Source: TK10-74A sp965263065 (GTDB lineage: Bacteria; Chloroflexota; Dehalococcoidia; Bin125). Taken from it: 64,000 nucleotides of DNA. The notes under the pieces are model-generated. The model saw only the letters and a program-made list of their open reading frames with translations. It had not been told where the DNA came from and did not search any database. The translations under genes and the position numbers were made by a program. The stretch covers positions 1,550,001-1,614,000 of the forward strand of contig CBDHGH010000003.1 in NCBI GenBank assembly GCA_965263065.1, given 5' to 3'. Position 1 is the stretch's first letter. Each line of letters begins with the position of its first letter. Of the stretch, positions 43,910-51,343 are shown in pieces.

Positions 43910-45397
43910 ATGAGCGATCCCATCCGCAGCGTCGTGGTCGTCGGCGGCGGCAGCGCCGGCTTCCTGGCGGCGGTGACGTTCCGGCGCCTGCTGCCGCGCG
44001 TCAAGCTGACGGTCGTGCACTCGCCCGACATCCCAGTGATCGGCGTCGGCGAATCCACGACGCCCGCGATCCCGCTGCACATCCACGAGATCCTCGGTAT
44101 CGATCGGGGCGAGTTCCATCGCGAAGTGCGGCCCAGCTGGAAGATGGGGCTGCGCTTTGAGTGGGGCGCGGCCGACCTGCCGCACTTCAACTACACGTTC
44201 GACCAGTACCTCGACAAACCGGTGCGGGGCCTCGGCAAGTGGGCCGCGTTCTACTGTCTGGCCGACAACAAGGACTCCAGCGCCTTCCAGGCGTTCATGG
44301 ATCGCGACAAGGCGCCCATGCTGCAGCGGAGCGGCGGGTTCTCGCTGGACCCGCGGGCGACCTATCACCTGCCCAACACGCGCTTTATCGACTTCCTGCA
44401 GCGCAAGGCGGAGGCGGCCGGTGCGACGCTGCTGGCCGACGAGGTGGTCGGCGTCACGCAGACCGAATCGGGCGACGTCGCCAGCCTGCGCCTGAAGAGC
44501 GGCCGGGATCTGAGCGGCGACCTGTTCATCGACTGCTCCGGCTTCGGCTCGCGACTGCTGGGCAAGACGCTGGGGGAGCCCTGGCTGAGCTACCAGGACA
44601 CGCTGTTCTGCGACCGCGCCGTGATCGGCTCCTGGGAGCGCGACGATCTGATCCGCCCCTACACGACGGTGACGACGATGGACCACGGCTGGGCCTGGCG
44701 GATCGACTTCCCGGAGGTCGTGACGCGGGGCTACGTCTTCTCGTCGGCGTTCTGCTCGGACGATGAGGCGGCCGATGAACTCAAGGCGAAGAACCCCGAA
44801 CTGGGCGAGGACCCGGACCTGCGCGTGCTGCGATTCCCGAGCGGACGCTACGAGCGGCACTGGGTGCGGAACGTCGTGGCCGTGGGCAACGCGTCGGGCT
44901 TCGTCGAGCCGTTGGAGGCGACGTCGCTGCACCTGATCATCGAGCAGCTCTACAACCTGACCTGGGCCCTCCGGGACGCCGACGCGCGGCCCAGCCCCGA
45001 ACTGCAGGATCTGCTCAACGTGCGCTTCGGGCTGGTCTGGGACGACGTGCGCGACTTCCTGGCGCTGCACTACAAGTACAACTACCACAGCGACACGCCG
45101 TTCTGGCGTCACTGCCGGGAGGAGACGCCGCTGGGCGGCGCCGCCGACCTGGTCGACGCGTACGGCCGCATCGGGCCGTCGCGGCTGCTGGGTAACCTGC
45201 TCGCGGGCGGCGGTATGTTCGGCTACGGCGGCTACATGGCGATGCTGGTCGGGATGCAACTGCCCACGGAGATGCGCACCACGCTCAGCGACCGCGAGGC
45301 GAAGGCCTGGCGGTCGCATCGGGACACGCATCGCAAGGCGGCGACCTTGGCGCCGCCGATGCGCCGGGCGCTGGCCAACGCGCACCGAATGTTCTGA
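43910..45397 (+). CDS. Tryptophan-halogenase-family flavoprotein
   Basis: A 495-residue flavin-dependent halogenase relative (PrnA/RebH lineage). FAD motif GGGSAG at 12-17, GVGESTTP at 45-52, Lys78 at the place of PrnA Lys79, and FVEPLEATSLHLI with the Glu matching PrnA Glu346 are all kept. The signature WxWxIP reads W-A-W-R-I-D, with Asp instead of Pro. The family makes a chlorinating or brominating lysine adduct from FADH2, O2 and halide and acts on indoles or phenols. Start ATG with GGGAGG at 5 bases. Followed by an SDR, a NIPSNAP protein and an aldo/keto reductase on the same strand. Either a halogenase with a variant motif or a related monooxygenase. Confidence 0.85.
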   Translation: MSDPIRSVVVVGGGSAGFLAAVTFRRLLPRVKLTVVHSPDIPVIGVGESTTPAIPLHIHEILGIDRGEFHREVRPSWKMGLRFEWGAADLPHFNYTFDQYLDKPVRGLGKWAAFYCLADNKDSSAFQAFMDRDKAPMLQRSGGFSLDPRATYHLPNTRFIDFLQRKAEAAGATLLADEVVGVTQTESGDVASLRLKSGRDLSGDLFIDCSGFGSRLLGKTLGEPWLSYQDTLFCDRAVIGSWERDDLIRPYTTVTTMDHGWAWRIDFPEVVTRGYVFSSAFCSDDEAADELKAKNPELGEDPDLRVLRFPSGRYERHWVRNVVAVGNASGFVEPLEATSLHLIIEQLYNLTWALRDADARPSPELQDLLNVRFGLVWDDVRDFLALHYKYNYHSDTPFWRHCREETPLGGAADLVDAYGRIGPSRLLGNLLAGGGMFGYGGYMAMLVGMQLPTEMRTTLSDREAKAWRSHRDTHRKAATLAPPMRRALANAHRMF

Positions 45398-45484
45398 GGC
45401 TGTCGCGCGGCGGGCACACGACCGCCGGCTGGAGGCAGACGCACACGACGGGCGACGCCCGCCAATGGATTTGCGAGGCAAACG

Positions 45485-46282
45485 ATGGATCTGCAACTCG
45501 AGGGACGGGGCGCCATCATCACCGGCGGCAGCCGCGGGATCGGCAAGGCGATCGCGGCGGCGCTGGCGGCCGAGGGGGTCGACGTCGTGCTGGCGGCGCG
45601 CACCGAGGCGCCGCTGGTCGAGGCGGCGCGCGAGATCGCGGCGGCGAGCGGGCGGCGGGCGATCCCGATCGTCTGCGACACGGGCGACGACGCGGCCGTG
45701 CGGCGCATGGTCGAGCAGGCGGCGGCGGAGTTGGGGCGCATCGACATCCTGGTCAACAACGCGGCCCAGCCCGCCGGTCAGGGCCGGCCGCCGTCGCTCG
45801 ACGACCTGGACGACGTGTTCTGGCAGGACATGAACGTCAAAGTGCTGGGCTACATCCGCTGCGCCCGCGCCGTCGCGCCGCACATGCGGGCGCGGGGCTG
45901 GGGGCGGATCATCAACATCAGCGGCCTGGCGGCGCGGCAGTCGGCGGCGGTCGTGGGGAGCATCCGCAACGTGGCCGTCGCTGCGATGGCGAAGAACCTG
46001 GCCGACATGCTGGGTCGGGACGGGATCAACGTGACCGTCGTGCATCCCGGCCTGACGGTCACCGAGGCGACGCCGGGCGTTCTGGCGGCGCGGGCCGCGA
46101 GCACGGGCCGCTCGGTCGACGAGTTGCGCGCGGAGGCCTTCGAGAGCAACGCCGTCCGCCGTGCGATCGATGCGTCGGACGTCGCGAACGTGGTGACGTT
46201 CCTGGCCTCGCCGCTGTCCGTCGCGATCTCCGGCGACGCTATCGCCGTCGGGGGCGGCGTGGGGCGCGCGATTCACTACTAG
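45485..46282 (+). CDS. SDR family protein lacking the YxxxK catalytic pair
   Basis: A 265-residue short-chain dehydrogenase fold. Nucleotide loop TGGSRGIG (13-20) and NNAA are present and Ser146 lies in NISGLAA, but where Tyr-x-x-x-Lys is expected (158-162) the sequence reads G-S-I-R-N. The C-terminal GDAIAVGGGVGRAI is normal. It may bind NAD(P) without classical catalysis, or use a different acid. Start ATG 45485; an identical-looking ATGGATTTGCGAGG lies 20 bases upstream. It follows the halogenase-like gene by 87 bases. Confidence 0.9.
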   Translation: MDLQLEGRGAIITGGSRGIGKAIAAALAAEGVDVVLAARTEAPLVEAAREIAAASGRRAIPIVCDTGDDAAVRRMVEQAAAELGRIDILVNNAAQPAGQGRPPSLDDLDDVFWQDMNVKVLGYIRCARAVAPHMRARGWGRIINISGLAARQSAAVVGSIRNVAVAAMAKNLADMLGRDGINVTVVHPGLTVTEATPGVLAARAASTGRSVDELRAEAFESNAVRRAIDASDVANVVTFLASPLSVAISGDAIAVGGGVGRAIHY

Positions 46283-46395
46283 CCGCCGGGGGGCTACCTT
46301 TCGTCGAGACGTTGCGCGGCGGCGGCGAATCCGGCCGTCGCGCGTGGTACGCAGCGGCATCAAGTCGCATCAAGTCATGAAGTAAGGAGCCCGCC

Positions 46396-46716
46396 ATGTT
46401 TTTCGAACTGCGCCAGTACACGCTGTGGCCCGGCAAGCAGGCCGCCTTCGTCAAGCTGATGGACGAAGTGATCATCCCCTTCCAGACCTCCGTGGGCATG
46501 GACATCCGCGGCAGCTGGGTGGCGGAGGAGGACGAGACCCAGTTCTTCTGGATCCGCGCCTTCCAGAGCGAGGCCGAGCGGGAGCGTCTCTACGCCGCCG
46601 TCTACGACAGCGACACGTGGAAGAACGAGGTCGCGCCGCAGCTGCCCGACATGATGGATCGCGAACACATGGTGATCACGCGGATGCTGCCCACGCCGCG
46701 CTCGGCGATGCAGTAG
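46396..46716 (+). CDS. NIPSNAP family protein
   Basis: A 106-residue ferredoxin-like alpha/beta protein of the NIPSNAP family (MFFELRQYTLWPGKQAAF, 'MDIRGSWVAEEDETQFFWIRAF', 'AAVYDSDTWKNEVAPQLPDMM'). Bacterial members are small dimeric barrel proteins of unknown role, often beside oxygenases and CoA enzymes. Start ATG with AAGGAG six bases upstream. The leader carries a 10-base tandem repeat (GCATCAAGTC twice). Probably cotranscribed with the SDR upstream and the aldo/keto reductase 55 bases downstream. Confidence 0.92.
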   Translation: MFFELRQYTLWPGKQAAFVKLMDEVIIPFQTSVGMDIRGSWVAEEDETQFFWIRAFQSEAERERLYAAVYDSDTWKNEVAPQLPDMMDREHMVITRMLPTPRSAMQ

Positions 46717-46771
46717 GCGTCGGGGCGGGGCGGGATGGGTCGTCGGATCTGAGGCCGAGGAGTGGATCACG

Positions 46772-47815
46772 ATGCCCACACACACGCTTGACGCCGTGCA
46801 GCTGGGCCGCAACAGCGGGCTGAGCGTCTCCGAGTTGTGCCTGGGCACGATGAACTTCGGGGAGCCGGGCCGCGGGCATCAGGGCGATTGGACGCTGGGC
46901 ATCGACGACGCCCGGCCGATCTTCAAGGCCGCCATCGAGCAGGGGCTGTTCTACTTCGATTGCGCGGACGTGTACGGCCAGGGGGCGTGCGAGCGGGTGG
47001 TGGGGCAACTGCTGCGCGAGCTGCTGCCGCGGGACGAGTTCGTCATCGCGACGAAGATCTCGGGGCCGATGGGCAAGGGCCCGAACCAGGGCGGGCTGTC
47101 GCGCAAGCACGTGATGGAGGCCGTCGACGCCTGCCTCGAGCGGCTGGGGCTGGACTACATCGACCATCTGGTCATCCACCGGCACCCGAACGGCGTGCGC
47201 GGCCACGCCGAGTTGCCGATCGAGGAGTCGCTGGAGGCGCTGCACGACGTCGTGAAGGCGGGCAAGGTGCTGTACCTGGGCGCGTCGTCGATGTTCGCCT
47301 GGCAGTTCGCCGAGCTGCAGCTGACGGCGAAGCTGCACGGCTGGACGCCGTTCGTCTCCATGCAGAACCACTACAACCTCGTCTACCGCGAGGAGGAGCG
47401 GGAGATGAACCCGTATTGCGCGCGCAGCGGCGTGGCGCTGATGCCCTGGTCGCCGCTGGCGCGGGGCGTGCTCACCGGGTCGTACCGGGGCGGCTTCGAC
47501 AAGGGGGCGACGGAGCGCTCGCGGGGCCGCGACCGGGCGCGCACCGAGGGCCTCTACAAGGGCGCGGCGACCTTCGCGATCGCCGACCGCGTCGCGGAGG
47601 TGGCGGAGAAGTACGGCAAGACACCGGCGCAGATCGCGCTGGCCTGGATGATGAACAAGCCCGAGATCACGTCGCCGGTGGTCGGGGTGTCGAAGATCCC
47701 GCAGATCGAGCAACTCGTCGAGGCGACGAAGATCCGGCTCGACCCCGCGGACGTGACCTATCTCGAAGAGCTGTACGAGCCGGTCGAGAACCTGCTGTCG
47801 ATCGGCACGTCCTGA
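46772..47815 (+). CDS. Aldo/keto reductase
   Basis: A 347-residue NADPH-dependent (beta/alpha)8 reductase. The catalytic Asp-Tyr pair lies in FDCADVYGQG, Lys in IATKIS and His in HLVIHRHPN; cofactor-binding segments include 'VALMPWSPLARGVLTGSY' and the closing 'GVSKIPQIEQLVEA'. Close to the YghZ/PdxI-like group in length. It reduces an aldehyde or ketone. Start ATG after GAGGCCGAGGAG with a long spacer of about 10 bases. Last gene of the plus-strand run beginning with the halogenase-like gene. Confidence 0.94.
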   Translation: MPTHTLDAVQLGRNSGLSVSELCLGTMNFGEPGRGHQGDWTLGIDDARPIFKAAIEQGLFYFDCADVYGQGACERVVGQLLRELLPRDEFVIATKISGPMGKGPNQGGLSRKHVMEAVDACLERLGLDYIDHLVIHRHPNGVRGHAELPIEESLEALHDVVKAGKVLYLGASSMFAWQFAELQLTAKLHGWTPFVSMQNHYNLVYREEEREMNPYCARSGVALMPWSPLARGVLTGSYRGGFDKGATERSRGRDRARTEGLYKGAATFAIADRVAEVAEKYGKTPAQIALAWMMNKPEITSPVVGVSKIPQIEQLVEATKIRLDPADVTYLEELYEPVENLLSIGTS

Positions 47816-47848
47816 CGGCCCGCCGGTCGGCCGCGCGCCGGCTCCGGA

Positions 47849-49486
47849 TCACCGGTAGTAGGCCAGGCGGTTCTCTTCCTTGGTCATGAACTCCAGCAGG
47901 GCCGGGCGGCCGGCATCGAGCTCCGCCAGCGCGCGTCGGATGGCGGGCACGATCTCCTGCGGCTGGTGGACGCGCTCGCCGTAGGCGCCGAGCGCCATCG
48001 CGAGGGTCGCGTAGTCGCCGTAGAGCTCCGTGAAGCCGTAGGTCTCGACGGCCGCCTGGTAGCGCGCCGGGTAGCCCGACAGCACCTGATTGTTGAGCAC
48101 GACCGTTAGCACCGGCAGGTTCAGCCTCACGCCGGTCTCGATGTCCATGCCGGCCATGCCGATGGCGGCGTCGCCCATGATGTTGATCAGCGTGCGCTCC
48201 GGCGCGGCCGCCTTCGCGCCCAGCACCAGGCCCAGCGAGTAGCCCAGCTGGGTGGAGTTGCCCCAGCCCAGATAGCCGTGCGGCACCGTCGACTCCCAGG
48301 TGGGGATGAGCTGGTCCCGCGGGTGGCCGGAGTCGTGCGTGATGGTCGTGTTGTCGAGGTCGACGGTGTGCATCAGGTCCCACATCACGCGGTAGGGGTT
48401 GAGCGGCGTCTCGTCGGACGCGCGCAGCGGCATCCACTCCTCGGTGAACTCATCCTTGATCTGCTTCACCTCGACGACCGCGCCGCCGTCGCGATGGCCG
48501 CCGGCGCCGGCCTGGCGCTGGACCTCCTCGATCATCTGCGCCAGGACCAGCTGGGCGTCGCCGATGATCGCGTGGTCGAGGTGGTGGTCCTTGTTGAGGT
48601 CGACGGCGTCGACCGTGGACTGCACCATCACCTTGCCGGAGGGGATGCGGGTGGAGGCGAGGTTGGTGGTGAAGCTCGCGCCGATGCCGAAGACCGCGTC
48701 GGCCCGGTCGAGGAAGTGCCGGGCCATCTTGGTCATGGTGTGGGCCGCCGGGCCCAGGGCCAGCGGATGGTTCTCGGGGAAGGCGCTCTTGCCGGTGTTC
48801 GTGGTCGCGACGGGGGCGTCGAGGAGTTCCGCCAGCGTCGTCAGCTGCTCGCTGGCCTCGGCCCAGAGGACGCCCTGCCCGGCGAAGATGACCGGGCGCT
48901 CGGCCGCGAGCAGCGCCGTGACGGCGGCGCGCACGTCGGCCGGATCGCCGGCGCTGCGGTGCGGCGCGACGGGCCGGTAGTCGAGCGCCGCGGCGTCGAC
49001 CTGCTCGGCCGCCACGTCGGCGGGGGTCTCGAGCAGGACCGGCGCGCCGCGACCGGTGCGCAGGAAGGTGTGGGCGCGACGCAGGAACTCGGGGATGCGC
49101 TGCGACTGATTGATCTGAGCGCTCCACTTGGTGATGCCGCGGTAGTGCAGCGGGGCGCTGAAATCGGGGTGCGACCCGGTCGCGTTGCGCGACGTGCCAC
49201 CGGGCAGGACCAGGATCGGCACGGAGTCGGCGAAGGCGTGCGCGATGCCGCCGTACGCGTTCTCGATGCCGGGGCCCGCCTGCGTGACGACGACGCCGTT
49301 GCGGCGCCCGTTCATCATGCGCGTGTAGCCGTCGGCCATGTTGACGGTCGCGCGTTCGGTGCGCGACATCATGGGCTTGATGCCGATCGCCGCGGTGGCC
49401 TCGATGAGTTGGTTGTCGGGGAAGCAGAAGAGGTATTCCGTCCCTTCCGCCTGCAGGATCCGCGCGATGGCGTCGTTGCCGTTCAT
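47849..49486 (-). CDS. Thiamine diphosphate-dependent enzyme (acetolactate synthase-like), A
   Basis: A 545-residue ThDP enzyme with the three-domain layout of acetolactate synthase/benzoylformate decarboxylase: N-terminal PYR domain with the glutamate in SRTERATVNMADGYTR, central domain, and C-terminal PP domain. The ThDP motif begins MGDAAIGMAGMD, with Ala in place of the second Gly of GDG, and ends VLNN as usual. The reaction is probably decarboxylation or ligation of a 2-oxo acid; acetolactate synthesis is unlikely without a regulatory subunit gene. Start ATG 49486 has a weak ribosome site. Divergent from a similar enzyme at 49712, with 225 bases between. Confidence 0.9.
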   Translation of the reverse strand: MNGNDAIARILQAEGTEYLFCFPDNQLIEATAAIGIKPMMSRTERATVNMADGYTRMMNGRRNGVVVTQAGPGIENAYGGIAHAFADSVPILVLPGGTSRNATGSHPDFSAPLHYRGITKWSAQINQSQRIPEFLRRAHTFLRTGRGAPVLLETPADVAAEQVDAAALDYRPVAPHRSAGDPADVRAAVTALLAAERPVIFAGQGVLWAEASEQLTTLAELLDAPVATTNTGKSAFPENHPLALGPAAHTMTKMARHFLDRADAVFGIGASFTTNLASTRIPSGKVMVQSTVDAVDLNKDHHLDHAIIGDAQLVLAQMIEEVQRQAGAGGHRDGGAVVEVKQIKDEFTEEWMPLRASDETPLNPYRVMWDLMHTVDLDNTTITHDSGHPRDQLIPTWESTVPHGYLGWGNSTQLGYSLGLVLGAKAAAPERTLINIMGDAAIGMAGMDIETGVRLNLPVLTVVLNNQVLSGYPARYQAAVETYGFTELYGDYATLAMALGAYGERVHQPQEIVPAIRRALAELDAGRPALLEFMTKEENRLAYYR

Positions 49487-49711
49487 GCCGTGTCTCTTCT
49501 CGTGTGCTGATTCCCGGCTGCGGTCAAGGCAGACCCATTGGCCGGGCTGGATGGTGGCGCGAGGCTGAGGATAACGGGCCTGCCGCTTCCGATCCGCCCC
49601 CGTCCGTCGCGTGGGCGATGCTCCAAGGCGGCGCCTGGGATATCGTGGCGCGGCGCAAACCGCACCCGAGTCCCGGTCCCCGCTTCCCCCCGCCGACGAA
49701 AGGCTGGCCCC
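49487..49711. promoter_or_regulatory. Divergent region between two ThDP-enzyme genes
   Basis: 225 bases with no gene of their own. It must contain promoters for both directions. I found no convincing -35/-10 pair or palindrome, and the ribosome sites of both genes are weak. Confidence 0.35.
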
Positions 49712-51343
49712 ATGAACGGCAACCAGTACATCGCCCAGATCCTGCACGACGAGGGGGTGCGGGAGATCTGCTGCTTCCCCAGCAGCCAGCTGCTTGAGGA
49801 GGCGGCCAAGCTGGGCATCCGGCCCGTCATGTTCCGGCACGAGCGCGGCGCCGTGATGGCCGCCGACGGCTTCAGCCGCATGAGCGACGGGGAGCGCTTC
49901 GGCGTCGTGGTGACGCAGAACGCGGCCGGGGCCGAGAACTCCGTGGGCGGTCTGTCGCAGGCCTTCGCCGACAACGTCCCCATCCTGCACCTGCCGGACG
50001 GTTACCCGCTGGCCGAACGCCAGGTGCGCCCGAACTTCTCGGCGGTCGAGAACTACCGCGGGATCACGAAGTCGGTGGAGTCGATCGACACGCCGCGGCA
50101 GATCGGCGCCGTCATGCGACGGGCCTTCCAGAACCTGCGCAACGGCCGCGGCGGACCGGTGGTCGTGGAGCTGACGCCGGACGTCTGCGCCCAGGAGGCG
50201 CCCGAGGCGGCGCAGCGCTACACGTCGCCCAGGAGCGTGCGGTCGCAGCCGGCGGCCGCGGAGATCGCCGAGGCGGCGCGCGCCCTGCTGGCGGCGGAGC
50301 GCCCCATGATCTGGGCCGGCGCGGGCGTGCTGATGTCGGGCGCGACCGACGCCCTGCGCCGGCTGGCGGAGCAGATGGGCGTGCCGGTCTTCACGACGAT
50401 GGAGGGCAAGTCGTGCTTCGACGAGCGCCACCCGCTGTCGCTGGGCGCGGGCAGCAACGCCACGACCGGGCCCGCGCACGCGCGGATGCAGGAGTCGGAC
50501 CTGGTGCTGGCGCTGGGCAGCAGCCTGTCGATCAACTCGTACACGCTGCGCGTGCCGCGCGGCAAGACGGTGATCCACAACACCATCACGCCGGAGGACA
50601 TCAACAAGGACACGGCCTGCGACATCGCGCTGGTCGGCGACGCGCGGCTGACCATCGAGGCGCTGATCGCGGAGGTCGTGGCGCAGGCGGGCGACGCCCC
50701 GCGCGACCTCGGCGCGGCCGCCGACATCGCGGAGCGGCGCGCGGCCTGGCTGGCGGATTGGACCGACGTGCGGGAGTCGGACGCGACGCCGATCAACACC
50801 TACCGCGCGATCCACGAGATCGATCGCAACATCGACCACGAGAACTCGGTCGTCACGCACGACGCGGGCGCGATCCGCGACTCCATGGTGCCGTTCTTCA
50901 CCGCCACGACGCCGCGCAGCTACATCGGCTGGGGCAAGACGACGCACCTGGGCATGGGCATCCCGCTGATGATCGGGGCCAAGCTGGCGCGGCCCGATCG
51001 CTTCTGCCTCAACGTGATGGGCGACGGCGCCTTCGGGATGTCGGGCATGGACCTGGAGACGTCGGTGCGGGAGCGGCTGCCGATCACGACGGTGATCCTG
51101 AATAACAGCGGCATGGCGACGTACCCCGGCCTGTTCCCCGTCGCGCGGGAGCGATTCGGCTTCACCAGCATGACGGGCGACTACGCGCGCATCGCGGAGG
51201 CCATGGGCGCGACGGGCATCACTGTCACGGAGCCCGCCCAGGTGGGCCCCGCGGTCCTGGAGGCCCGCCGTCTCAACGCCGCCGGCCGGACGGTCCTGAT
51301 CGATGTGCACACCGACCACGAGGCGCGCAAGTCGCGCTTCTAG
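49712..51343 (+). CDS. Thiamine diphosphate-dependent enzyme (acetolactate synthase-like), B
   Basis: A 543-residue ThDP enzyme of the same family as A (both begin MNGN and share the GVVVTQ, AFAD and VPIL blocks) but only moderately similar overall. The activating glutamate is in RHERGAVMAADGFSR, and the ThDP motif MGDGAFGMSGMD ... VILNN is complete. CFP/CCFPSS near the N-terminus is common to both. Reaction on a 2-oxo acid is expected; substrate unknown. Start ATG 49712, weak AAAGG upstream. Its stop overlaps by 4 bases the end of the convergent FAD/Fe-S dehydrogenase. Confidence 0.92.
   Translation: MNGNQYIAQILHDEGVREICCFPSSQLLEEAAKLGIRPVMFRHERGAVMAADGFSRMSDGERFGVVVTQNAAGAENSVGGLSQAFADNVPILHLPDGYPLAERQVRPNFSAVENYRGITKSVESIDTPRQIGAVMRRAFQNLRNGRGGPVVVELTPDVCAQEAPEAAQRYTSPRSVRSQPAAAEIAEAARALLAAERPMIWAGAGVLMSGATDALRRLAEQMGVPVFTTMEGKSCFDERHPLSLGAGSNATTGPAHARMQESDLVLALGSSLSINSYTLRVPRGKTVIHNTITPEDINKDTACDIALVGDARLTIEALIAEVVAQAGDAPRDLGAAADIAERRAAWLADWTDVRESDATPINTYRAIHEIDRNIDHENSVVTHDAGAIRDSMVPFFTATTPRSYIGWGKTTHLGMGIPLMIGAKLARPDRFCLNVMGDGAFGMSGMDLETSVRERLPITTVILNNSGMATYPGLFPVARERFGFTSMTGDYARIAEAMGATGITVTEPAQVGPAVLEARRLNAAGRTVLIDVHTDHEARKSRF

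Noticed and set aside
46352..46372. Tandem GCATCAAGTC repeat upstream of the NIPSNAP gene as an operator
   Set aside because: Two copies only, directly next to the ribosome site; no evidence for regulator binding.
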